DNA from: Eubacteriales bacterium
Lineage (GTDB): Bacteria > Bacillota_A > Clostridia > Lachnospirales > Lachnospiraceae
Direction: 5' to 3'
Assembly: GCA_030527765.1 (NCBI GenBank)
Contig: JAUNAE010000188.1
Coordinates: forward strand, 1-7,371
Length of the DNA stretch: 7,371 nt
Notes under the pieces: generated by a model
What the model was told of the DNA's origin: nothing
Seen by the model: the letters and a program-made list of their open reading frames with translations, nothing else
The model's database searches: none
Part shown: positions 1 to 5,679 of the stretch, piece by piece
Layout of the letters: the number at the start of each line of letters is the position of its first letter
How positions within the stretch are numbered: position 1 is the stretch's first letter
Program-made: the position numbers and the translations under genes

Positions 1-1
1 G

Positions 2-754
2 AACCTGTGGCATGGATGCACGAAGGTATCGCCCGGCTGCGCTCACTGCTATGTATACCGGCGCGATGCAGAATACGGCAAGGACACTTCAAAAGTTCAC
101 AAAACGCAGAACTTCACACTGCCAGTCCGGAAATACCGGTCCGGACCAATGAAGGGTGAGTATAAATATCCAGCCGGTACCACCTTCTTTACCTGCTTTA
201 CGTCTGACTTCTTCCATCCGGATGCGGACGAATGGCGGCTCGAAGCCTGGCGAATGATGAGGGAACGCTGCGATTGCAGCTTCTATATGGTGACGAAGCG
301 ACCGGAAAGGATCCAGGACGCACTGCCACCCGATTGGGGGACCGGCTATGAGAATGTGGAGATCTGCTGCACTTGCGAGAACCAGCGGATGACAGACAAG
401 CGTCTGCCGGTCTTTCTGGAGCTGCCGATACCGAACAAATCTATCATCCATGAGCCTATGCTGGAACGAATCAACATCAGGCCCTATCTGAGGCAGTATG
501 GCAGTCAGATCCGATCCGTCTCCTGCGGCGGGGAATCCGGACCCGAGGCAAGGATCTGCGACTACGCCTGGGTGTTGGACACACACCTGCAATGCGTGGA
601 ATACGGCGTTGCCTTTCACTATCATCAGACCGGCGCACGGCTTCGACGAGGGGATAAAGTCTACGAGATCCCCAGGGAACACCAACACGAACAAGCAAAG
701 AAAGCACATCTCGATTTCGATGGCAGAACACTGCCGGATTGGGATATAGAATGA
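2..754 (+). CDS. DUF5131 (phage Gp37/Gp68) family radical-SAM-like protein, 5' end missing
   Basis: An open frame runs from the left edge of the window to TGA at 752-754, giving 250 residues with no start codon inside the conserved part, so the true start lies a few codons upstream. An ATG at 149 is internal, because clear family sequence precedes it. The first visible residues read WHGCTKVSPGCAHCY, with Cys6, Cys13 and Cys16 forming a CX6CX2C cluster like the iron-sulfur ligands of radical-SAM-like proteins. Further family landmarks are TKRPER (98-103), GGESGPEAR (176-184) and the QTGAR segment near the C terminus. The family occurs in phages and integrative elements; its reaction is, to my knowledge, not firmly established. 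Third codon positions are G/C-rich compared with the genes after 1600, suggesting a different history. Family identity is confident; function is not. Confidence 0.85.
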   Translation, partial: NLWHGCTKVSPGCAHCYVYRRDAEYGKDTSKVHKTQNFTLPVRKYRSGPMKGEYKYPAGTTFFTCFTSDFFHPDADEWRLEAWRMMRERCDCSFYMVTKRPERIQDALPPDWGTGYENVEICCTCENQRMTDKRLPVFLELPIPNKSIIHEPMLERINIRPYLRQYGSQIRSVSCGGESGPEARICDYAWVLDTHLQCVEYGVAFHYHQTGARLRRGDKVYEIPREHQHEQAKKAHLDFDGRTLPDWDIE

Positions 755-849
755 GGACCGTCAGGTGAAAGCATCGTACTCTCAGTAAGATTATGGAAAA
801 GCCGCAAATAATAGGTAAATGCGCATTTTCGATATTACGCGAAATAAAA

Positions 850-940
850 AAATAAAAAGACCCGGAAATAAAAAGACCATATCCATCGGGTAAATTGGAC
901 CTCAGATATGGCCTTTATTCTTATTGACTTAATGGTCTTT
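850..940. repeat. Cluster of iterated AAATAAAAAGACC-type repeats, direct and inverted
   Basis: The 13-bp sequence AAATAAAAAGACC occurs exactly twice in direct orientation, at 850-862 and 866-878 (16-bp period). AAAGACCAT at 872-880 is matched by a perfect inverted copy ATGGTCTTT at 932-940, and AAAGACCATATC (872-883) also pairs with GATATGGCCTTT (905-916) with one mismatch. The two pairings share the same left arm, so as RNA they would be alternatives. As DNA they could be protein-binding half-sites. A weak promoter-like TTGACT at 924-929 lies just before the last copy, but I see no convincing -10. Role unknown. Confidence 0.55.
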
Positions 941-973
941 GGTGATAGTTTGTTATGAGCCCATGTCGAGCAT

Positions 974-1147
974 GTGACGGTGGATCCGGACCTGAAGCAG
1001 ATCATCCATGACCTGACCTCACAGGTCGCTACTATGAATGTCTTCAAATCCGAGAAATATCAGGATCTCCTGACCGAGGCCCGGAAGGTCGATGAGCTTT
1101 GGAGAATCAAGACTGATGACTTGGGGTATTTCACTGTAAAAGCCTGA
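974..1147 (+). pseudogene. Orphan C-terminal-like reading frame, probable gene remnant
   Basis: From a stop at 956-958 to TGA at 1145-1147 one frame stays open. From the GTG at 980 it reads VDPDLKQIIHDLTSQVATMN and continues for 55 codons in total. Codon choice is strongly G/C-ending (CTG, ATC, GAC, AAG, GTC), like the DUF5131 gene and unlike random non-coding sequence. The only start candidates are GTG at 974 or 980, neither with a ribosome binding site; the first ATG in frame is internal. The predicted peptide is hydrophilic and largely helical. I do not recognise the family. The simplest reading is the 3' end of a gene truncated by a rearrangement near 950; a real small gene with a GTG start is the alternative. 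Confidence 0.45.
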
Positions 1148-1229
1148 TACGGAGAACTGAACTGCGACAGGCAAGTGTATCGGGGCCGTCAGTCCCTTAC
1201 GGATTGGCGGCTCTTGACCTGCAATTTTT
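1143..1229 (+). ncRNA. Structured leader RNA: strong hairpin plus two mutually crossing helices, candidate attenuator or pseudoknot
   Basis: Three helices can be drawn by hand. PC: GCCGTCAGTCC (1185-1195) pairs with 1201-1211 around a 5-nt loop, 11 continuous pairs including two G-U, extendable outward by three more. S1: CCTGATAC (1143-1150) pairs with GTATCGGG (1177-1184), 8 pairs with one G-U, ending directly where PC begins. S2: CAGGCAAG (1168-1175) pairs with 1213-1221 with one bulged A (1217), closing around PC and followed by CAATTTTT. S1 and S2 cross, so they form either a pseudoknot or alternative states. S2 plus PC plus the U-run resembles an intrinsic terminator, and the AAGGAG of the next gene follows at once. 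I do not recognise a known riboswitch class. Confidence 0.5.
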
Positions 1230-1246
1230 AAGGAGAAATCGATGCT

Positions 1247-1534
1247 ATGACCAGACTTACAAAATATGAGAAGGAAATCATTATCCTGACCAGTGAAGGC
1301 GATGATACTTACAGTGTCTATACCTTCAATTCCGCTCTCAAGCGGCGCCTGGCTGATTATTCAAAGAAGTACCCTGAGCACTGCCGACCGGAATCAGAGG
1401 ATAAAAAGCTTGGCTGTCAGAGTTATGTGATTGATAAGGGAAGGCTATCGATCCGGCTTACTGCTCCATACAGTGAGGCCAGACGAAAGGCCGCAAGAGA
1501 GAATGCTAAGAATCATGGAATTCATGCTCACTAA
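1247..1534 (+). CDS. Small 95-aa protein of a family seen in clostridial mobile elements, function unknown
   Basis: The ORF begins at ATG 1247 behind AAGGAG (1230-1235), an 11-nt spacing that is longer than ideal. An ATG at 1242 has better spacing but opens only a two-codon frame (ATG CTA TGA) overlapping the real start. The protein starts MTRLTKYEKEIIILTSEGDD, continues with VYTFNSALKRRLADYSKKYP (24-43), and ends in a basic helical tail (about 75-95). This layout, a short N-terminal YEKE segment, a VYT..LKRRL segment and a C-terminal strand followed by a basic helix, resembles uncharacterised small proteins I associate with phage and integrative-element regions of Clostridia. No catalytic motif, signal peptide or membrane segment is visible. 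It precedes the promoter of the downstream operon and so seems a separate transcription unit. Confidence 0.75.
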   Translation: MTRLTKYEKEIIILTSEGDDTYSVYTFNSALKRRLADYSKKYPEHCRPESEDKKLGCQSYVIDKGRLSIRLTAPYSEARRKAARENAKNHGIHAH

Positions 1535-1563
1535 TTGTTTTCGGTAGTTAAACGTGGTATGAT
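1535..1563 (+). promoter_or_regulatory. Sigma-A-type promoter with extended -10 for the restriction-modification operon
   Basis: TTGTTT (1535-1540) serves as -35 and TATGAT (1558-1563) as -10, with an ideal 17-bp spacer. TG at 1555-1556, one base before the -10, makes it an extended -10. It starts directly after the TAA of the 95-aa gene (1532-1534) and lies about 45 bp before the RHH start codon. Transcription would begin near 1570. Confidence 0.7.
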
Positions 1564-1576
1564 GTGGGGAGATGTA

Positions 1577-1585
1577 GCACTGTGC
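1577..1585. promoter_or_regulatory. Palindrome GCACTGTGC, candidate operator for the RHH regulator
   Basis: GCAC-T-GTGC is a perfect 4+1+4 palindrome some 14 bp beyond the -10, at or just after the predicted transcription start, where a bound repressor would block initiation. Just upstream GATGT occurs twice, at 1561-1565 and 1571-1575, one helical turn apart, a spacing compatible with RHH dimers. Assignment to the encoded RHH protein is inference from position. Confidence 0.4.
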
Positions 1586-1607
1586 GTTCAAAATGGAGAG
1601 GTTTAAT

Positions 1608-1811
1608 ATGGGACGACCTAAGAAAAACGGAACATACTTGAATATATGTATTGAAACACCGATTTATGAAAGGCTTGAAGCTCTCTGCGAGGATGCCGGA
1701 CAGACAAAAACTATTGCGGTCGAAAGAGCGTTGACTGCATATCTGAATGATTACGAAGAAAAGCAGAAAATGCTGAAGTCCTTAGAAACAAATATGAGAA
1801 GTGAGAGTTAG
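1608..1811 (+). CDS. Ribbon-helix-helix (CopG/Arc-type) transcriptional regulator
   Basis: The start at ATG 1608 is chosen over the longer frame from 1593 because GGAGAGG (1595-1601) sits 6 nt before it and would otherwise be coding. The 67-aa product has the RHH layout: a basic start MGRPKKN, a short strand TYLNICIE (9-16), then two helices PIYERLEALCEDAG and TKTIAVERALTAYLNDYEE, and a charged tail. RHH proteins dimerise and insert the paired strand into the DNA major groove. It is the first gene behind a good promoter, and its TAG stop forms part of the ribosome binding site of the methyltransferase gene, so translation is probably coupled. Likely role: autoregulation of the operon, comparable to a controller protein, although those of restriction systems are usually helix-turn-helix proteins. 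An antitoxin-like role is possible, but no toxin partner is evident. Confidence 0.8.
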   Translation: MGRPKKNGTYLNICIETPIYERLEALCEDAGQTKTIAVERALTAYLNDYEEKQKMLKSLETNMRSES

Positions 1812-1822
1812 GAGCGAATACA

Positions 1823-4000
1823 ATGGCTGAAATAACGATGGCGTTAACACATGATGAACTGCATCCACAGGGAAACTCCACATTAAACAATGCTAAGTAT
1901 TCTGCTGACAACACTGACGAGTGGTACACCACTTATGAGACGATTGCCGAGGAACTTGAGTATTATGAGGATCAATTTGAAGGGAAATCTGTTCTCTGTA
2001 ACTGTGACGATCCGTATGAATCAAATTTCTGCTATTACTTCCTGCGTAACTTTAATAAACTTCGCTTAAAGAAGCTGGTTTGCACTTCCTTCGCCGGATC
2101 AAAGCTTGATCAGATACAAGGTAATGTTCAGCTGACGTTAGATCTGTTTGACAGTGATGGTGACCCGGTATTAATCGGACAAGGGTATGTATTATCAGTA
2201 TCCAAAATGCCGGGCAAAAAAGGCGAAGAAGTTCCGGATGAAATAATCAGGGAAGTGTTAGGGAAGAAGAATACTGTTAAGAAGCTGCGTGGCAACGGTG
2301 ATTTTCGCTCTTCAGAATGTATTGAGTACCTGAAGAAGTGCGATATCTGTGTTACTAATCCGCCATTCAGCCTGTTTGCCGCGCTCTTTTCCCTTCTCGT
2401 TAAGTACGAGAAGCAGTTTTTGCTAATTGGAAACCAGAATGCCATAACGTATAAAGAAATCTTCCCCTATATCAAAGAAGATAAAGCTTGGGTAGGCTAT
2501 CGGTTTGGGGATATGGCCTTTCGTGTGCCTGCTGACACTGAACCCAGAAAAACCCGTTTTTGGGTGGACGAATCTGGACAAAAATGGAGAAGCCTGGGAA
2601 ATGCAATGTGGCTTACAAATCTTGATATCCCTAGGCGACATCAAGAACTTGTTTTGACACAGCATTATGACCCTCAGTTATATCCGAAATATGACAATTT
2701 CGATGCAATCAATGTACGTAGGGTTACGGATATCCCTATGGATTATGAAGGCATTATGGGTGTTCCCATAACATATCTGAAATATCATAATGGCTCACAA
2801 TTCGAGATCGTTGGCGAAGCAAACCATGGTTCTGACAATGAGTTTGACCTTTTTAAGCCAAAGATTAATGGCAAGGAATTGTTTAAAAGGATTCTAATTC
2901 GGCGCAAGACGAACCAAAGTCCTCTTCCAAAAGAATTCAGAGTGCTGGATCTCTTTTGCGGTGCAGGTGGATTGTCGTGGGGAATGCATAAGAACCCCTA
3001 TTTCAAGACCGCTGTTGCATTGGACTTTGATGAACATGCGGCTGAAACATTCAAGAAGAATATGCCCGAGGCCGAAGTAATTGTCGGAGACATAACAGAC
3101 CCCACTGTGAAAGAGCGGGTTGTTTCTCTTGCTAAAGAGAAAGGTGTTAATATGCTTGCCGGAGGACCGCCTTGTCAAGGATACTCATCGAAGGGCAAAA
3201 AGCTTGGATTAAAAGACCCAAGAAACTTTTTGTTCAGAGAATATCTCAATCTTGTTGAAAGACTTCAGCCGGATGTTTTTGTAATTGAAAATGTGAAAGG
3301 CTTGCTCTCGTCAGCAAATGGATGGTTTAAAGATGAGATTGTGGAAACGATAGAAAACCTTGGATATACAGTTAGATTCGGAATATTGAATGCCGAGAAC
3401 TTCGGTGTCCCGCAGTCACGTGAACGAGCTATTTTTATATGCTCAAAACATGGGCCTATTGTTTTGCCAAAGCCACTTGTTTCGAAGGCAACCACAGTAA
3501 GAGATGCCATCAGCGATCTCTCTTATCTGGAATCTGGAGAAGGTGATTTCGAGCAAGATTATAAAATCGAACCGACCAGCGATTATCAAAGGCTGATGCG
3601 TAAGAGTAGCACAAAGCTTTATAATCACAAAGCCTCCAATCATAAGCCCGTTGCCATCGAAAAGCTCAAGATGATTCCGCCTGAACAGGGTAAGGAATTC
3701 TTACCTGAAGAAATGCATGGCAATCAACAATTTAAAACAACATGGGGACGGCTTAAGTGGGATGCCGTATCGCCTACGATAGATACAAGGTTTGATGCCT
3801 CGTCTAATGGAACTAATAATCATCCTTACTTGCACCGTGCAATCACACCAAGAGAAGCTGCGCGGATTCAGTCCTTCGATGATGATTTTATATTTTATGG
3901 TTCCAAGGTTCATATTCGTAAACAAATAGGAAATGCTGTTCCGCCTTTGCTGGCAAAAGCAATCGCAGATCAGATAGCGGCATCCTTTAATTTGAATTAG
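1823..4000 (+). CDS. Bifunctional DNA methyltransferase: EcoRI-type adenine-N6 domain fused to C5-cytosine domain
   Basis: ATG 1823 follows TAGGAG (1809-1814) by 8 nt; the protein has 725 residues. Residues 1 to about 355 resemble EcoRI-type adenine-N6 methyltransferases: VLCNCDDPYES (57-67) in the expected SAM region, the catalytic NPPF (179-182), then LLIGNQNAITY (200-210). From about 372 a full C5-cytosine methyltransferase follows: motif I DLFCGAGG (376-383), motif IV GGPPCQG with the catalytic Cys451, motif VI ENV (489-491), motif VIII QSRER (531-535), a probable target-recognition region (about 545-665), motif IX RAITPREAARIQSF (672-685) and motif X QIGNAVP (701-707). Both halves look intact. 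It would methylate host DNA using SAM to protect it from the nuclease encoded downstream. A fused m6A/m5C pair may indicate an asymmetric site with one mark per strand; two unrelated specificities are the alternative. Target sequence unknown. Confidence 0.93.
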   Translation: MAEITMALTHDELHPQGNSTLNNAKYSADNTDEWYTTYETIAEELEYYEDQFEGKSVLCNCDDPYESNFCYYFLRNFNKLRLKKLVCTSFAGSKLDQIQGNVQLTLDLFDSDGDPVLIGQGYVLSVSKMPGKKGEEVPDEIIREVLGKKNTVKKLRGNGDFRSSECIEYLKKCDICVTNPPFSLFAALFSLLVKYEKQFLLIGNQNAITYKEIFPYIKEDKAWVGYRFGDMAFRVPADTEPRKTRFWVDESGQKWRSLGNAMWLTNLDIPRRHQELVLTQHYDPQLYPKYDNFDAINVRRVTDIPMDYEGIMGVPITYLKYHNGSQFEIVGEANHGSDNEFDLFKPKINGKELFKRILIRRKTNQSPLPKEFRVLDLFCGAGGLSWGMHKNPYFKTAVALDFDEHAAETFKKNMPEAEVIVGDITDPTVKERVVSLAKEKGVNMLAGGPPCQGYSSKGKKLGLKDPRNFLFREYLNLVERLQPDVFVIENVKGLLSSANGWFKDEIVETIENLGYTVRFGILNAENFGVPQSRERAIFICSKHGPIVLPKPLVSKATTVRDAISDLSYLESGEGDFEQDYKIEPTSDYQRLMRKSSTKLYNHKASNHKPVAIEKLKMIPPEQGKEFLPEEMHGNQQFKTTWGRLKWDAVSPTIDTRFDASSNGTNNHPYLHRAITPREAARIQSFDDDFIFYGSKVHIRKQIGNAVPPLLAKAIADQIAASFNLN

Positions 4001-4017
4001 GGAAGGGGGCCTTTGAA

Positions 4018-4770
4018 ATGCAGGTTCGACATAAAGCTTATGGCGAGGGGACGGTTGTAAACATAAGTGAAACCATAATAGAAGTCGATTTTGGTGGTCA
4101 GCTGAAGAAGTTTCAATTTCCTAAAGCATTCGGACTTTTTTTATCAACAGATGATCCGATACTTCAGGATAAAGTATCTGTTGCGAAGGAAAAGATCGAA
4201 GCTGAATTAAAGGCAAAAGTTGCAAACCAGACTCCAGAGCCGCAGATAAAACCTGCCGGTTTACCGAAAACCGCGCCGCGAAAATTTAGCTACGCTTATG
4301 AATCAAGAGCAAATAGTCCATTGGTCGGTGAACGAGCACAGACAATATCGGTTCGGTCAGAAGCGGAAATGTTTGAGATAGTAGGTTATATGGCAACTCC
4401 GGGACGAGTAAGCTCAGTCGAAGCAGAAGTTCCCAAAGATGGCAGAGATGCTACATTTGAAAAACTGTTTCCTGGGCAGACATATCGTCCTATTGAATTA
4501 GGCGATACTCCGAGCGGAATGCCAAACAAGCTATCCCCACAGTTTCGAATAAACTTTGCAAATCTTCGGAATTGCCCGGAGACGCTTCGAAAGAACATGG
4601 GAAAAGGAACTGGATCATGTGTGGGGAGAATCAATAAATCAAAATTTGTTATAGACATCGTACAGAATTACGGCTTTAGATTTGGAGATTGGCAGGATAC
4701 GTCAGCAATCCGATCTATAGCAGAAAAGAGAGGGTTCTTAGAAGAATTCGAGCGAGGATACAGAAGGTAG
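4018..4770 (+). CDS. Tudor-like-domain protein with uncharacterised C-terminal domain, candidate restriction subunit
   Basis: ATG 4018 follows GGAAGGGGG (4001-4009) by 8 nt. Residues 1-45 (VRHKAYGEGTVV, then IEVDFGGQLKKFQFPKAF) match the small SH3/Tudor-like barrel found at the C terminus of UvrD/PcrA helicases and in other clostridial proteins, where it usually mediates nucleic-acid or protein contacts. A charged helical segment (50-70) and a Pro-rich linker (72-88) lead to a C-terminal domain of about 150 residues that I do not recognise. It includes EIVGYMATPGR (120-130), a conserved-looking LSPQFRINFANLRNC (172-186), GRINKSKFVIDIVQNYGFRF (203-222) and a basic end FERGYRR. No PD-(D/E)XK, HNH or GIY-YIG motif is clear, though a divergent nuclease cannot be excluded. 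It sits between the methyltransferase and the LAGLIDADG-like gene, which suggests a role in recognition or assembly of the restriction complex. Confidence 0.75.
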   Translation: MQVRHKAYGEGTVVNISETIIEVDFGGQLKKFQFPKAFGLFLSTDDPILQDKVSVAKEKIEAELKAKVANQTPEPQIKPAGLPKTAPRKFSYAYESRANSPLVGERAQTISVRSEAEMFEIVGYMATPGRVSSVEAEVPKDGRDATFEKLFPGQTYRPIELGDTPSGMPNKLSPQFRINFANLRNCPETLRKNMGKGTGSCVGRINKSKFVIDIVQNYGFRFGDWQDTSAIRSIAEKRGFLEEFERGYRR

Positions 4771-4783
4771 TGAGGGACGCAAT

Positions 4784-5677
4784 ATGAACGTTGAAATGGC
4801 TTATCTGCTAGGCATGATAACAGGAAATGGTGAAATACAAAGAGGTACGACTGAAACGACTGTAAGCATCGAGATTCCTCACAAGAAACTGGAAACAGAA
4901 TTTCAGCATGATGTTGGGATCTATGTCCGTGCCAGCATAACCGATATCCGCCAAGTATTGGAACCATTGCTTGGAACTGCATTGATGTTTACGCAAAACG
5001 CCAATGTTTCTCTGCTCTCTTTTCGAAAGCCAAATGAAGATTATTTGATGAGAGAAGTATTGCGCTATATCGGCGGGGCCACTTCTTCAGATAATGTGAG
5101 GATCTCTCCTGAAGTGTTCTCGTTTACGCTGGATGAGCGGAAACAATTTGTCAAAGGTTTTGCCGATGTCACAGGATACATACGCCGTAGCAACTATGCT
5201 TTCTCTGAACCGAATTATAGAGTGTATTTTGAGATACCGCACAACTGGGATTTGGTTGTCGATTTTTGCAATCTGCTTAAGAGCATTGATATTCCTGTTC
5301 AAGCTATAGACTGGGCACATCCCAATATGCGTGACGGAAATCTGAAGAAGTATAATCAAGGCCACCCCGACTTTTGGAAGAAGGAGCATCAAGTAAAGGT
5401 CTGGGCGTTGGAATATCAGCCAGTTGGATTTGTTGTACTGCATAAGCAAGAGGCGTTGGATTATTTTGCTGATGAACAGAAGAAACCATATATTATGGCA
5501 GGTAGAGATCCAGCGGCTCGACTTCATAGATACTATTGGGAATTGACACAACGTATCCGAGAAAAGCCGCATCATCCCGGTGAGAATGATGAGTTTATTC
5601 CTGAAAAGATCCGTGGAAAGCACTATGACACTTGGACGGGAATCGCTGAAGATCTGGGATATGGAGAGGATGAATAG
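4784..5677 (+). CDS. LAGLIDADG-fold-like DNA-binding protein, likely specificity or cleavage subunit of the restriction module
   Basis: ATG 4784 follows GAGGGA (4772-4777) by 6 nt; 297 residues. Two LAGLIDADG-like helices are visible, YLLGMITGNGEI (7-18) and FVKGFADVTGYI (122-133), spaced as in single-chain enzymes with two pseudo-symmetric repeats. Each is followed by a similar strand, IEIPH (29-33) and FEIPH (149-153), supporting an internal duplication. In active enzymes each helix ends in an acidic residue before the last glycine; here those positions are Asn15 and Thr130, with Glu17 and Asp128 nearby. Catalysis is therefore doubtful while DNA recognition remains plausible. The C terminus adds about 120 residues, including a helix-rich end with PEKIRGKHYDTW (273-284). 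It is a free-standing gene, not an intron or intein, and lies 2 bp from a PD-(D/E)XK nuclease gene, suggesting a recognition subunit for that nuclease. Confidence 0.72.
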   Translation: MNVEMAYLLGMITGNGEIQRGTTETTVSIEIPHKKLETEFQHDVGIYVRASITDIRQVLEPLLGTALMFTQNANVSLLSFRKPNEDYLMREVLRYIGGATSSDNVRISPEVFSFTLDERKQFVKGFADVTGYIRRSNYAFSEPNYRVYFEIPHNWDLVVDFCNLLKSIDIPVQAIDWAHPNMRDGNLKKYNQGHPDFWKKEHQVKVWALEYQPVGFVVLHKQEALDYFADEQKKPYIMAGRDPAARLHRYYWELTQRIREKPHHPGENDEFIPEKIRGKHYDTWTGIAEDLGYGEDE

Positions 5678-5679
5678 CC

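Noticed and set aside
89..709. Long minus-strand open frame of 206 codons
   Set aside because: It lies wholly opposite the DUF5131 gene, whose motifs are clear; the peptide shows no domain, and G/C-rich codons on the plus strand explain the lack of stops.
924..958. Promoter with TTGACT as -35
   Set aside because: No -10-like hexamer occurs at 16-18 bp; the nearest candidates are poor matches or wrongly spaced.
1143..1229. HDV-like ribozyme
   Set aside because: The order of crossing helices is superficially similar, but there is no P3-type hairpin and only one base between the inserted hairpin and the last helix, leaving no room for the catalytic cytosine.
1593..1607. Upstream ATG extending the RHH gene by five codons
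   Set aside because: The purine-rich GGAGAGG ribosome binding site at 1595-1601 lies inside this stretch and points to ATG 1608, where typical RHH sequence begins.
4784..5677. Homing endonuclease of an intron or intein
   Set aside because: The gene has its own start and ribosome binding site within a compact operon, flanking genes are intact, and the usual catalytic acids are replaced.
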